DNA of 64,000 nucleotides from Janthinobacterium sp. GW458P (GCF_002127585.1 NZ_NEGZ01000026.1:1-64000), one strand, 5' to 3'. Numbered from the stretch's first letter, positions 8,716-17,618 are shown. Notes: generated by a model from the letters alone, not told the origin. Program-made: numbers and translations.

Positions 8716-9360
8716 TCACATGATCGTTGCCGTCGAATACAGTGATTGAACATGCCAGCCCAGGCTCAGATACAAGTTCAAGCCGTCGCCGGTGGCCATC
8801 AGCACCCGGCGCGCGCGGCCCGACCTCTGCCTGGCCGCCAGCGCGGCGATCAGGACCCGCCCCAGTCCCCGGCGCCGATGCGCCGCTTGCGTGACGATCC
8901 TGTCAAAGACAAAGACGCCCGCATGTTCCACGGCATGGCCGCTGGCGGCAATACCGCCATCGCCGCTCAGAATGCGCGCCGTCGTGATGGCCTGTGCCGT
9001 TGTCACTTCCAGCCGGTAGCCGGCAGGCAGCACGGACGCATGCAGGCTGCCTTCATGGCGCATGAAAAAGCCGCCAGGCAACAGTTGCCATCGGGGCGGC
9101 AATAACCCGAGCAATTGCTCCCCGGAACCACACATCTTGATGAAGATATGCGGTCCGTGTATCGACGCAGCCAAGGCGCTGATGCCTGGAACCGGTCCCC
9201 CAAAAACGTGGCGCCGGATTTCGCCCGGCAAGCCCGCGTCGACACGCCAGCCGCCGTGCTCGGGCACGGGCGGCGGCAAGCCACGCGCAATCGAACGTGC
9301 CGCCAGCCAGGCGGCAAGCAGGCCGGATTCAGCCTGATGCGCATTTTCCAGCTCCGCCAT
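8716..9360 (-). CDS. GNAT family N-acetyltransferase
   Basis: About 214 residues from the ATG at 9360 (GGGAG ribosome site); an in-frame ATG at 9375 is an alternative. The C-terminal half holds the acetyl-CoA site, IVTQAAHRRRGLGRVLIAALA, and ends in a YLSLGWHVQ segment. The N-terminal half is divergent, so the substrate is unknown. It is the third gene of a likely unit lrp-like, aph-like, GNAT on the minus strand, 51 bases after the phosphotransferase stop codon. Confidence 0.8.
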   Translation of the reverse strand: MAELENAHQAESGLLAAWLAARSIARGLPPPVPEHGGWRVDAGLPGEIRRHVFGGPVPGISALAASIHGPHIFIKMCGSGEQLLGLLPPRWQLLPGGFFMRHEGSLHASVLPAGYRLEVTTAQAITTARILSGDGGIAASGHAVEHAGVFVFDRIVTQAAHRRRGLGRVLIAALAARQRSGRARRVLMATGDGLNLYLSLGWHVQSLYSTATIM

Positions 9361-9411
9361 CCCATGCTCCCTCATTCGCCCCTGCTGATTATGCCAGAGT
9401 GCCGGCGGCGC

Positions 9412-10233
9412 TCAGAACAGCTCGTCAAGCAGCAGATGGAATTGCAGCTTGCCTTGATCGGCATCAAGGATCCCGTAGTGCCGCAACAAGCTTTGCACCA
9501 GCGCGGCGTCCAACTCGGCGAGGCCGTGGCAAACGATGGCCAGGTCCTGGTAACGGTCGGCAACGCCGGCCCGTCCCACGTCGAGGCAGCCGACGACGGC
9601 GCCGTCCTGCAGCAGGATATTGTCCAGCGAGAAGTCGCCATGCGTGACGACGGGGTCGGGCGTGAGCGGCTGGCAATCCTGCAGCGCCGTCCACACCTGC
9701 TGCGCCGTCCAGCCTTGTCGCTCGGCATCGAAATCATCGGCGTCGACGAGGCCCGCATCGATGCGCCGGCGCGCCTGGGCCAGCCGCACGGCAAGGCCGG
9801 CGTCGAAGGGACACGCGCCCACGGGCAGCGCGTGCAGGCGGCGCAGGAAGGCCGCCAGCGCGTGGGCCACGGCGGGTCCCAGCGCGGGGTCCGCATCCAG
9901 CACCTGGGAGGCCGTCTTGCCCGGCAGCGCAGCCGTCAGCAGCCAGGCCTGGTCCGGCGCTGCCACGCGCGCGAACTGCACCACCGCCGGCACGGGCAGG
10001 TGCGGCGCCAGCCAGCGCAGGCGCGCCGCTTCATCGGCAAGGTCGGCGGCGGCAGGCCCCCTGCCGTGCTTCAGGTACAGGTCCGGCGCGCCATCCCCGC
10101 CCTGCAGGCGGTAGACGGCGGCGTCCGACTCGCCGGCGCTGTCGCGCGTCCATTGATAACCGGTAATGGCGGCAGCCAGGCCGGCGGGCATGGCTGCCGT
10201 CACTGCCCCTTGCGTCCTTTTGAAGATCGTCAT
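9412..10233 (-). CDS. Aminoglycoside 3'-phosphotransferase-like protein
   Basis: A 273-residue APH family kinase. It has the catalytic Brenner motif VVTHGDFSLDNILL (Asp and Asn present), the metal-binding segment GCLDVGRAGVADRYQDLA, and a C-terminus ending LLLDELF, which matches APH(3') enzymes that phosphorylate kanamycin and neomycin. The N-lobe lysine is in LYLKHG. An AGGAG ribosome site precedes the ATG. It starts 10 bases after the Lrp-type regulator gene ends, so the two are probably co-transcribed. Whether it gives resistance is not shown by sequence; chromosomal homologues may be weak. Confidence 0.82.
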   Translation of the reverse strand: MTIFKRTQGAVTAAMPAGLAAAITGYQWTRDSAGESDAAVYRLQGGDGAPDLYLKHGRGPAAADLADEAARLRWLAPHLPVPAVVQFARVAAPDQAWLLTAALPGKTASQVLDADPALGPAVAHALAAFLRRLHALPVGACPFDAGLAVRLAQARRRIDAGLVDADDFDAERQGWTAQQVWTALQDCQPLTPDPVVTHGDFSLDNILLQDGAVVGCLDVGRAGVADRYQDLAIVCHGLAELDAALVQSLLRHYGILDADQGKLQFHLLLDELF

Positions 10234-10243
10234 CTGCCCGCTC

Positions 10244-10732
10244 CTATGCCAGCGGCACGTGCAAGCCCATCTTGAGGCAGGTCAATGCCACGGACGTGCG
10301 GTAGCGCCGGATATTGTCGTCGCCGCCGAACAGCCGCTCCGTCAGCGCTTCGTATTCGGCCATGCTGCTGGCCGTGATGAGCAGCAGGTAATCGGCCTCG
10401 CCGGTAATCCCATAGCATTGCTGGATGGCAGGTTCGGCCATGATGCGCGCGCGCATGCCGGCCGTGCGCAGCGGGTGCTCGTCGTGCAGATGCACTTCCA
10501 CCGCCAATGTCAGGGGGCGGCCCAGGCGGCTCGCGTCGAGTACGGCTACCTCGTTGCGGATGACGCCGCTCTCGCGCAGGCGGCGGATGCGCCGCTGCAC
10601 GGCGGGCGCCGACAAATGCACGGCCTGGGCGATTGCGCGCTGCGAGGTCGTGTTATCGCGCTGCAAGATATCGAGGATGGCCAGGTCGAAGGCGTCGAGG
10701 GCGGGGGAAGGCGCGAGCGAAAGTTGCGTCAT
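10244..10732 (-). CDS. Lrp/AsnC family transcriptional regulator
   Basis: About 162 residues from the ATG at 10732. The N-terminal winged helix is classic: DLAILDILQRDNTTSQRAIAQAV, then LSAPAVQRRIRRLRESGVI. The C-terminal half is the RAM ligand-binding domain (YGITGEADYLLLI). Lrp proteins act as dimers or octamers and sense amino acids or related compounds. It is divergent from an EamA exporter, with a perfect 9-bp-arm dyad between them (10754-10793), and is followed 10 bases later by the phosphotransferase gene. Control of both flanking units is likely. Confidence 0.9.
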   Translation of the reverse strand: MTQLSLAPSPALDAFDLAILDILQRDNTTSQRAIAQAVHLSAPAVQRRIRRLRESGVIRNEVAVLDASRLGRPLTLAVEVHLHDEHPLRTAGMRARIMAEPAIQQCYGITGEADYLLLITASSMAEYEALTERLFGGDDNIRRYRTSVALTCLKMGLHVPLA

Positions 10733-10753
10733 GATGGTCAAAATGCAGTGCAA

Positions 10754-10793
10754 ATATCGGAGCAGACACAATAAACTTTCATTACTCCGATAT
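10754..10793. promoter_or_regulatory. Dyad operator candidate between lrp-like and eamA-like genes
   Basis: Perfect inverted arms ATATCGGAG (10754-10762) and CTCCGATAT (10785-10793) are separated by 22 bases, so their centres are 31 bp apart, about three helical turns. That places both arms on one face of the DNA, as expected for a multimeric Lrp-type regulator. The dyad fills most of the 77-base gap between the two divergent starts. Confidence 0.6.
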
Positions 10794-10809
10794 CAAGCCA
10801 TTTATTACC

Positions 10810-11703
10810 ATGCCTCAGCACCGCTACTCTTCTTTTATTCCCTTGCTCGCCATCCTCGGCTCCGTCACCGCGCTGGGACTGGGCACCTCGTGGGCCAAGC
10901 ACAGCCTGTTCCCGCTGGTCGGCGCGCAAGGCACGACGGCCGTGCGCGTGGGCTTTTCCGCCCTGCTGCTGTTGCTGTTCTGGCGCCCGTGGCGCTGGCA
11001 GCTGAGCCGGGCGGACGCCCGCACGGTGGCCCTGTACGGCGCGGCGCTGGGCCTGACCAACCTGTGTTTCTACATGGCCCTGCGCACGATACCGTTCGGC
11101 ATCGCCGTGGCTATCGAGTTTTCCGGCCCGCTGGCCGTGGCCCTGCTGGCCTCGCGCCGCCCGCTCGACTTCATCTGGGTGGCGCTGGCCGTGGCGGGAC
11201 TGGCGCTGCTGCTGCCGCTGGGCCACGACGTCAGCAATCTCGACCCCACGGGCGTGCTGTTCGCCCTGGGCGCGGCCGTCTGCTGGGCCTCGTACATCGT
11301 CTTCGGCAAGCGCGCCAGCCATTTGCACGCGGGCCATTCCGTCGCCCTGGGCCTGGCCATGGCCGCGCTGGTGGTGGTGCCCGTGGGCGTGGCGCACAGC
11401 GGCGCCGCCCTGCTCTCGCCCGTCGTGCTGGGCGTGGGCCTGGGGGTCGCGCTCATTTCCAGCGCCATCCCGATCTCGCTGGAAATGGTGGCCCTGAAAC
11501 GGCTGACGCCGCAAGCCTTCGGCATCATGAGCAGCATGGAGCCGGCCGTGGCCGCCATGCTGGCCTACATCCTGCTCGACGAGCGCCTGGGAGCGGGACA
11601 GTGGCTGGCGATTGCCATGATCATGGCCGCGTCCATGGGCAGTTCCTACATGGCGCAGCGCCAGAAGCGCGATGCGCCGGCGCTCATGGCCGAATGCAGA
11701 TAG
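10810..11703 (+). CDS. EamA/RhtA-type inner-membrane exporter
   Basis: A 297-residue protein with about ten membrane helices in two EamA (DMT) repeats. Segments such as AVRVGFSALLLLLFWRP, FYMALRTIPFGIAVAIEFSGPL and ISSAIPISLEMVALKRL resemble RhtA, the threonine/homoserine exporter. Amino-acid or metabolite export is the likely role, which suits the divergent Lrp-type regulator. Its last codons overlap the end of the convergent kinase remnant by about 20 bases. Confidence 0.85.
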   Translation: MPQHRYSSFIPLLAILGSVTALGLGTSWAKHSLFPLVGAQGTTAVRVGFSALLLLLFWRPWRWQLSRADARTVALYGAALGLTNLCFYMALRTIPFGIAVAIEFSGPLAVALLASRRPLDFIWVALAVAGLALLLPLGHDVSNLDPTGVLFALGAAVCWASYIVFGKRASHLHAGHSVALGLAMAALVVVPVGVAHSGAALLSPVVLGVGLGVALISSAIPISLEMVALKRLTPQAFGIMSSMEPAVAAMLAYILLDERLGAGQWLAIAMIMAASMGSSYMAQRQKRDAPALMAECR

Positions 11704-12112
11704 TGAAGCGGGCGCCGCCCAGCGGCGAATCGTCGACGGCGATGGCGCCGCCGTGCAGCAGCAAATGCTTGCCCGCCTCCAGCAGCGAACCGATGCGCCC
11801 GGCCATGTCGTTGATGCGGCCCGCCAGCGGCGCGATGCTCGATGCGGCGCTGACCCGCGCCCGCGCCGCCAGGCTGCGCCCGTGCGCGCGCGTCCACCAC
11901 CCCAGCGGCAGCAGCAGGCACAGGGCGATGACGGCGAAGCGGATCGCCTCCATGCGCAGCGCCTGGCCCACGTCGATGGGCAGATTCTGCGCGTGGAGCA
12001 CATCGTCGTCGCTGCCGGCATAGCGCGCCCCCGTGGCGTCGACGCGGCGGTAAAAGCCCTTGCCGCCCACGTCCATCACGATGGCGCCCTGCTGGAATAA
12101 GGCGGCCCGCGT
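11684..12112 (-). pseudogene. Decayed two-component sensor histidine kinase
   Basis: A readable frame of about 140 codons begins right after the MFS stop codon, in the same frame. It contains the end of a periplasmic sensor region (GGKGFYRRVDATGARY), a membrane helix (AVIALCLLLPLGWW), a HAMP/linker piece (RINDMAGRIGSLLEAGKHLL) and then jumps straight to the end of an ATPase domain (GGAIAVDDSPLGGARF). The phospho-accepting His box and the N, F and G1 boxes are missing, as is the N-terminus. This is a kinase with a large in-frame internal deletion and a 5' truncation. A GTG at 12079 could still start a 131-residue remnant; function is doubtful. Confidence 0.7.
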
Positions 12113-13336
12113 TCAGTGCGCGGCCGCTCCTGCCACGTGGGCGGCCAGGTTCCTGCGCGCCAGCCACGCGAGCGGCAGCAGGGCCAGCAGCGCAGCGGCC
12201 ACGCCGGCCCAGGGCGACGATGCCATCAGCTGGCGCGACACCATCAGCGCACCGAGCATGGAGCCGAAGGAAATGCCGAGGTTGAACGCGGAAATGTTCA
12301 GGCCCGAGGCGAAATCGACGGCTTGCGGCGTGTAGCGCTCGGCCGTGGCCAGCATGCCCGCCTGCAGGGCCGGCGACAGGCCGAAGGCGAACACGCCCCA
12401 GACGAACAGCATCACCGTCATCAGCCACTGGGACGTGACGGCCAGCGCCACGCCCACTTGCGTCACGGCCAGCAACAGCAGCATCGATCGCAAGGCGTTT
12501 TGCCAGCCCAGGTGGCTGGTCAGGTAGCCGCCCGCCAGGTTGCCGGCAAAGGTGGCCGCGCCGAACACGATCAGCAGGGCGCTGGCCATGGCGGCGGAAA
12601 AACCCGTCACGTCCGTGAGGATGGGGGTAATGAACGTGAACGCGGCAAAGCTGCTGCCGAAGCCGAACGTGGTCACGGCCATCATCGTCAGGATGGGGCC
12701 GCTGCCCAGGGCCGCCAGCTGCGTCATGGCCTTGCCGCCCTGGCCTTGCGATAAACCGGCCGGCAGCCAGCGCGCCATGGCCGCCAGGCCCAGCGCGGCC
12801 AGCACCACCACGGCAAAGAAGGGCAGGCGCCAGCCCATCAGGTTGCCGAGGAAGCTGCCCAGCGGCACGCCGATCACCATGGCCAGCGTCAGTCCCGCAA
12901 ACATCACGGAAATCGCCCTGCCCGCCTGCGCCTTGTCCACAAGGCTGGCGGCCACGGTGGCGCCGATGGCAAAGAAGGTGCCGTGCGCCACGGCCGTGAT
13001 GACCCGCCCCGCCAGCAACAATTCGAATGTGTGGGAAAACGCGGCCAGCAAGTTACCGGCCAGGAAAACGCTCATCAGTCCCAGCAGGGCCGCCTTGCGC
13101 GGCAGGCGCGACATCAGCAGCACCAGCAGCGGCGTGCCGACGGCCAGCGCCAGCGCGTACAGGCTCACCAGCGAGCCGGCCGATTCGATGGAAATCTGCA
13201 AATCTTTCGCGATGGCGGGCAGGATGCCGACGACGATGAATTCGGTCACGCCGATGGCGAAGGCGCCGACGGCCAGCGCCAGCACGCCGGGCGGCATCTT
13301 GCTGGCTTGAGGGGAAACAGGGTGTGCGGTGGTCAT
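12113..13336 (-). CDS. MFS transporter, DHA1 drug-efflux type
   Basis: A 407-residue, 12-helix facilitator of the same branch as the one at 6015, with LAVGAFAIGVTEFIVVGILP near the start, the motif A loop SRLPRKAALLG and the conserved FASGLNISAFNLGISFGSMLG segment near the end. The ATG at 13336 has a GGAG ribosome site. It is divergent from a LysR regulator, the usual arrangement for an efflux gene controlled by its neighbour. The stop codon directly abuts the kinase remnant. Confidence 0.88.
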   Translation of the reverse strand: MTTAHPVSPQASKMPPGVLALAVGAFAIGVTEFIVVGILPAIAKDLQISIESAGSLVSLYALALAVGTPLLVLLMSRLPRKAALLGLMSVFLAGNLLAAFSHTFELLLAGRVITAVAHGTFFAIGATVAASLVDKAQAGRAISVMFAGLTLAMVIGVPLGSFLGNLMGWRLPFFAVVVLAALGLAAMARWLPAGLSQGQGGKAMTQLAALGSGPILTMMAVTTFGFGSSFAAFTFITPILTDVTGFSAAMASALLIVFGAATFAGNLAGGYLTSHLGWQNALRSMLLLLAVTQVGVALAVTSQWLMTVMLFVWGVFAFGLSPALQAGMLATAERYTPQAVDFASGLNISAFNLGISFGSMLGALMVSRQLMASSPWAGVAAALLALLPLAWLARRNLAAHVAGAAAH

Positions 13337-13433
13337 GATGGCTCCAGCAATGATTCAAGCCGGCCAGTGTATCGGGAGAAACACTTTTGATATAGACTCC
13401 TATAATGGAAACACCTATGAAATGGATTCAATA

Positions 13434-14348
13434 ATGGCCAGGCAAGACATCAACCGCGCCTTCGAGATGAGCGTCTTCGTGGCCGTGGTGGAAACGGGGG
13501 CTTTTTCCGCCGCCGCGCGCCGCCTGGCCCTGACGCCGTCGGCCGTCAGCAAGCTCGTCAATCGGCTGGAAGCGCGGCTCGGCGCCCGTTTGCTGCAGCG
13601 CAGCACGCGGCAATTGCACACCACGCCCGAGGGCGACGCCTTCTTCGTGCAGTGCAAGCGCATCCTCGACGATATCGACGGCGCCGAGCGCGAAGCGTCG
13701 CAGGGCGCGGCGCCGCGCGGGCGCCTGCGCATCAACTGTTTCGTGCCCTTCGGCGTGCACCAGCTGCTGCCCATCCTGCCCGAGTTCGCCCGCCGCTATC
13801 CCGACATCGTGCTCGACGTCGTCGTCAGCGACGCCGTCGTCGACCTGCTGGAAGACCGCACCGACATCGCCATCCGCACAGGCCAGCTGAAGGCATCGAA
13901 CCTGGTGGCGCGCAAGCTGGGCGAAGACGCGATGGTCGTCGTCGCCGCGCCCGCCTACGTGGCGCGCCACGGCCTGCCGCGCACGCCGCAGGAATTATCC
14001 GAACACAATTTATTGGCGTTCAACTTCCGCTGCCAGAACGAAACCTGGCCCTTCCTCGACGGGAGCGGAGGAACGTTGCAGGTGACGCCGCAGGGCAATA
14101 CCTGCGTCAGCGATGGCGAAAGCATGCGCCAGCTGGCGCTGGCGGGCATGGGACTGGGACGTTTTTCGCGCCAGCACGTGCGGCGCGACATTGCGCAAGG
14201 TCAATTGGTGGAGGTGCTGCAGGACTACAATCCGGGCGACAAGGAGGTCGTGCACGCCGTCTTCGTGGGACCGGGCCTGCAGGTGCCGGCCCGCGTGCGC
14301 GTAATGCTCGATTACCTGCTGGAAAAGGTCAAGCTGGGCCTGCCTTAA
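13434..14348 (+). CDS. LysR family transcriptional regulator
   Basis: 304 residues from the ATG at 13434. The N-terminal winged helix-turn-helix is plain (FSAAARRLALTPSAVSKLVNRLEARLG), followed by RLLQRSTRQLHTTPEG and a periplasmic-binding-protein-like effector domain. It is divergent from the MFS exporter with 97 bases between starts; a TATAAT hexamer lies at 13401-13406. LysR proteins usually repress themselves and activate the divergent gene when an inducer binds. The inducer is unknown. Confidence 0.9.
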   Translation: MARQDINRAFEMSVFVAVVETGAFSAAARRLALTPSAVSKLVNRLEARLGARLLQRSTRQLHTTPEGDAFFVQCKRILDDIDGAEREASQGAAPRGRLRINCFVPFGVHQLLPILPEFARRYPDIVLDVVVSDAVVDLLEDRTDIAIRTGQLKASNLVARKLGEDAMVVVAAPAYVARHGLPRTPQELSEHNLLAFNFRCQNETWPFLDGSGGTLQVTPQGNTCVSDGESMRQLALAGMGLGRFSRQHVRRDIAQGQLVEVLQDYNPGDKEVVHAVFVGPGLQVPARVRVMLDYLLEKVKLGLP

Positions 14349-16504
14349 GCGACGGCCTCGCCCAGGCGCAGCTGGCGGCCTTCGCCCAGCATCAGTTCGA
14401 ACTCGGCCGCCGGCACGGCCGGGCTGAACAGATAGCCTTGCAGCTGGTCGCAGCCCAGTTCGCGCAAGAAACGCATCTGCTCGGCCGTTTCCACGCCTTC
14501 GGCGACGATTTCCTGGCGCAGCTGCTGCGCCATGGTGACGATGGCGCGGGCGATGGCGCAGTCATTTTCCTCGAAGGGCAAGCCGACGACAAACGAGCGG
14601 TCGATTTTCAGTGTGCTGATGGGAAACTTTTTCAAATATGCGAGGCTGGAATAGCCGGTGCCGAAGTCGTCCAGCGCCAGCGCCAGGCCCATGGCCACCA
14701 GCTGGTTCATGATGTCGATGACCTTGTCGGCGCCCCGCATCAGCAGGCTTTCCGTGATTTCCAGCATGATCTGCTCAGGCCGCACGCCGTAGCGCTCGAG
14801 CACGGCCGCTATGCGCGCCGGCAACTGCTCGTCGAACTGGCGCGCCGACAGGTTGACGGCGATGGCCGGCATGTGCAGGCCCCGGTCTTCCCAGCTGCGG
14901 ATCTGGCGGCACGCCTCGTCCAGCACCCAGGTGCCCAGTTCTAAAATTAAACTGGTTTCCTCGGCAACGGGGATGAAGACGCCGGGCGAGACCATGCCGC
15001 GCATCGGATGCTTCCAGCGCAGCAAGGCTTCCGCGCCCACGATGCGTCCGCTGGCCAGGCTCACTTTCGGCTGGTAATGCAATTCCAGCTCCTTGTCGCC
15101 CAGGGCCAGTCGCATTTCGCTTTCCAGGCGCAAATGTTCCTTGGCCCGCCGGTTCATGTCCTCGCGGTAGAACAGGAAGGTCGATTCGATGGTCTGGCCC
15201 GCCTTGGCCACGGCCACGTCGGCAAAGCGGAACAGGGCCGGCGCTTCCAGGCCGTCTTCCGGATACACGGTGATGCCGATGCTGGCGCCCACGTGCAGCG
15301 CGTGCGCATCGATATTGATCGGTGCTTCGAGCAGGTTGAGCAGTTTTTGCGCCACGTTGGCCGCGTGTTCGCGCTTTTCGATGTGCAGCAGGGCCACGAC
15401 GAACTTGTTGTTGTCGACCCGCGCCAGGATGTCGGCGTCGCGCAGGGCGCCGCGGAACAGCTGGCCGATGGCGATCACCAGCTGGTCGCCCACTTCATGG
15501 CCCAGGGTGTCGCTGATGGAACCGATGCGGCTGATGTCGATGACCATCAGCGCGCCATGCGTGCCTTGCCGCTTCGCTTCGGCCAGGCCCTGGTCGACCA
15601 GCTGGTTCAGCAGGCAGCGGTTCGGCAGGCCCGTCAGGCTGTCGTAGTTGGCCATGCGCTGCATGCGCGCCTCGGCGTCCTTGTGCACGGAAATATCGGA
15701 AAACAGGGAAAACACATGGCTGATTTCGCCGTACTCGTCGCGCACGACGCTGATGGTGACGTCTTGCGGAAACAGTTCGCCGTTCTTGCGCTTGCCGATG
15801 ATCTCGCCGCGCCAGGAGCCGTGGCCGCGCATGGCGGCGCGCACCTTGGCGCGGAAATCGGGGTCATGCACGCCCGAGCGCAGCAAGTCCGGCGTGCGGC
15901 CGATGGCTTCGGCCGGCGAATAGCCGGTGATGCGGGAAAACGAACTGTTGATCGACACGATGCGCTCTTCCGCATCCGTGATCAGCACGCCCTGCTCGCT
16001 GTCTTCGATGATGCGCGCGTGCAACTTCACCTTGTCCACGTCGGACAGCGGTTCGCTCAGCGCGGACAGGCGCACGGCCATGCCGCAAGCCTTGCCGGCC
16101 TGGTCGTGGATCACGTGGCGGTGCATGCGCAGCCACGTCACCATGCCCGACTTCTTGCGCCGGCGCACATCGGTGGCCACGTCGCCCTGCACGAAATGCA
16201 GCTCCAGCACGCTCGCTTCCGCATCGTCTTCCGGGTACAGGAACAGGATGTGCTGGCCCAGCGCCTCGATTTCGGAATAGCCGAACATCTGTTCGGCGCC
16301 ATGGTTCCAGCCGATCAGGAAGCCGTCGGGATCGATTTCCAGCAGGGCGTCGGCCGGCGCCACGCGCACCACGGGCCGGCTGGCGCCGCGCAGCCGCTCC
16401 AGCTCGTCCTGCAGGCGCGCCAGGGTGGCAAGCTGCTGCGGCCCCGCCTGTTCGCGGGCCTCCTGGGCCAGGCGCAGGCACAGCGCCACTTTCGCCTCAA
16501 GCAC
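14345..16504 (-). CDS. PAS-GGDEF-EAL protein, likely c-di-GMP phosphodiesterase
   Basis: A 719-residue cytoplasmic protein starting at a GTG (16504), as no in-frame ATG exists upstream. Order of domains: a short coiled N-terminus, a PAS domain (about 46-165), a second PAS domain (about 170-295), a GGDEF domain (about 300-455) and an EAL domain (about 465-710). The GGDEF signature reads DNNKF, so cyclase activity is not expected. The EAL domain keeps EALLRWKHP, the glutamate of LEITESLL, DDFGTGYSSL and VAEGVET, so hydrolysis of c-di-GMP is likely. There is no membrane segment; PAS domains may sense a small ligand or redox. Its stop overlaps the convergent lysR end by 4 bases. Confidence 0.88.
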   Translation of the reverse strand: MLEAKVALCLRLAQEAREQAGPQQLATLARLQDELERLRGASRPVVRVAPADALLEIDPDGFLIGWNHGAEQMFGYSEIEALGQHILFLYPEDDAEASVLELHFVQGDVATDVRRRKKSGMVTWLRMHRHVIHDQAGKACGMAVRLSALSEPLSDVDKVKLHARIIEDSEQGVLITDAEERIVSINSSFSRITGYSPAEAIGRTPDLLRSGVHDPDFRAKVRAAMRGHGSWRGEIIGKRKNGELFPQDVTISVVRDEYGEISHVFSLFSDISVHKDAEARMQRMANYDSLTGLPNRCLLNQLVDQGLAEAKRQGTHGALMVIDISRIGSISDTLGHEVGDQLVIAIGQLFRGALRDADILARVDNNKFVVALLHIEKREHAANVAQKLLNLLEAPINIDAHALHVGASIGITVYPEDGLEAPALFRFADVAVAKAGQTIESTFLFYREDMNRRAKEHLRLESEMRLALGDKELELHYQPKVSLASGRIVGAEALLRWKHPMRGMVSPGVFIPVAEETSLILELGTWVLDEACRQIRSWEDRGLHMPAIAVNLSARQFDEQLPARIAAVLERYGVRPEQIMLEITESLLMRGADKVIDIMNQLVAMGLALALDDFGTGYSSLAYLKKFPISTLKIDRSFVVGLPFEENDCAIARAIVTMAQQLRQEIVAEGVETAEQMRFLRELGCDQLQGYLFSPAVPAAEFELMLGEGRQLRLGEAVA

Positions 16505-16694
16505 GGCAACCCCGCGCAGGAAACGGGGCCAGGAAGAATGTCGGGAGCGCTGCGGTCTGTGTAATCATCAAAATCCCACCAGGGGGCATGGAGGTCGGGC
16601 CAGAAATACGATGGAAATACTGTGAATATGGTAACCTGAAAATGTTGGCCTATGTCAACATTTTAAGGCCTACGCCGAATGGCGGGGTGCTGCG

Positions 16695-17618
16695 TCAGGC
16701 ACGTCCCGGCAGGTGCAGCGCCAGCCGCGCGAACACTTCGGGATCGCGCATGCGCGCCAGCCACCAGCGCAGCGCGGCGCCATCCTCGCCCACGCGCCAG
16801 GCCAGGTAGAACGTTTCCGACGGTTTCGGCTCTTCCACGGCCTTTTCCACCAGCAGGCCGCGGGCGATGGCGGCGCGCGCGCAAGGCCCCGGCAGGAAGC
16901 CGAAGCCCAGCCCCAGCACCTGGCAGTCGAACTTGACCTGCATGTTCGGCACCGTCAGCGCATCCTGCCCCAGCAGCAGTCCCACCGTGCGCGGCGCCAG
17001 CTGGCGCGCAGAGTCAGCCACCACCACGGCGCGGTATTGCTGCAGGTCGCCGCGCGACAGCGGGCCGGGCAGCAGCGCCAGCGGGTGCGTGGGCGCCACG
17101 GTGAAGACAAAGTCCAGCATGCCGATCGGCTGTGCAATATAGCCGCCGCCGGCCGGCCCGTCGCCGGGCGCGCCGACCAGCAGGTCGACCCTGCGGTCCA
17201 GCAGCGCTTCCCATGTGCCCGACAGGGTGTCCTGCCCCAGGCGCAGCCGCGTCTGCTGCGCCACCTCATAAAAGGCGCGCACGTCGTCGGCCAGGGCCAC
17301 GGCGGAAAACATGGAGTCGATGCCGATGGCCAGTTCCGTTTCCCAGCCCGACGCCACCCTGCGCACGCGGTGCTCCAGATCCTGCGCCGCCTTCAGCAGG
17401 TAGCGCCCTTCCTTCAGCAACTCCTGCCCCGCCGCCGTCAGCACGACTTTCGGCCCGTTGCGCTGGAAGACCTGCACGCCCAGGTCGTCTTCCAGCTTGG
17501 CCACCGTATAGGAAATGGTGGACGGCACTTTATGCAACTCCTTGCCGGCCGACGAGAACGATCCGCGGCGGTCGATGGCGTCGACGATTTGCAGGGCTTC
17601 CAGGCTCAGTCTTAACAT
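16695..17618 (-). CDS. LysR family transcriptional regulator
   Basis: 307 residues from the ATG at 17618. It has the helix-turn-helix FSSAGKELHKVPSTISYTVAKLEDDLG at the N-terminus and a substrate-binding domain behind it. It is divergent from a pirin gene, with 167 bases between starts, which contain a -10-like TATACT at 17678-17683. This LysR/pirin pairing suggests the regulator controls the pirin gene. The effector is not known. Confidence 0.88.
   Translation of the reverse strand: MLRLSLEALQIVDAIDRRGSFSSAGKELHKVPSTISYTVAKLEDDLGVQVFQRNGPKVVLTAAGQELLKEGRYLLKAAQDLEHRVRRVASGWETELAIGIDSMFSAVALADDVRAFYEVAQQTRLRLGQDTLSGTWEALLDRRVDLLVGAPGDGPAGGGYIAQPIGMLDFVFTVAPTHPLALLPGPLSRGDLQQYRAVVVADSARQLAPRTVGLLLGQDALTVPNMQVKFDCQVLGLGFGFLPGPCARAAIARGLLVEKAVEEPKPSETFYLAWRVGEDGAALRWWLARMRDPEVFARLALHLPGRA

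Noticed and set aside
13387-13406. TTGATA and TATAAT as a promoter for the LysR gene
   Set aside because: The spacing is only 8 bases; the TATAAT may be real, but its -35 partner is not clear.
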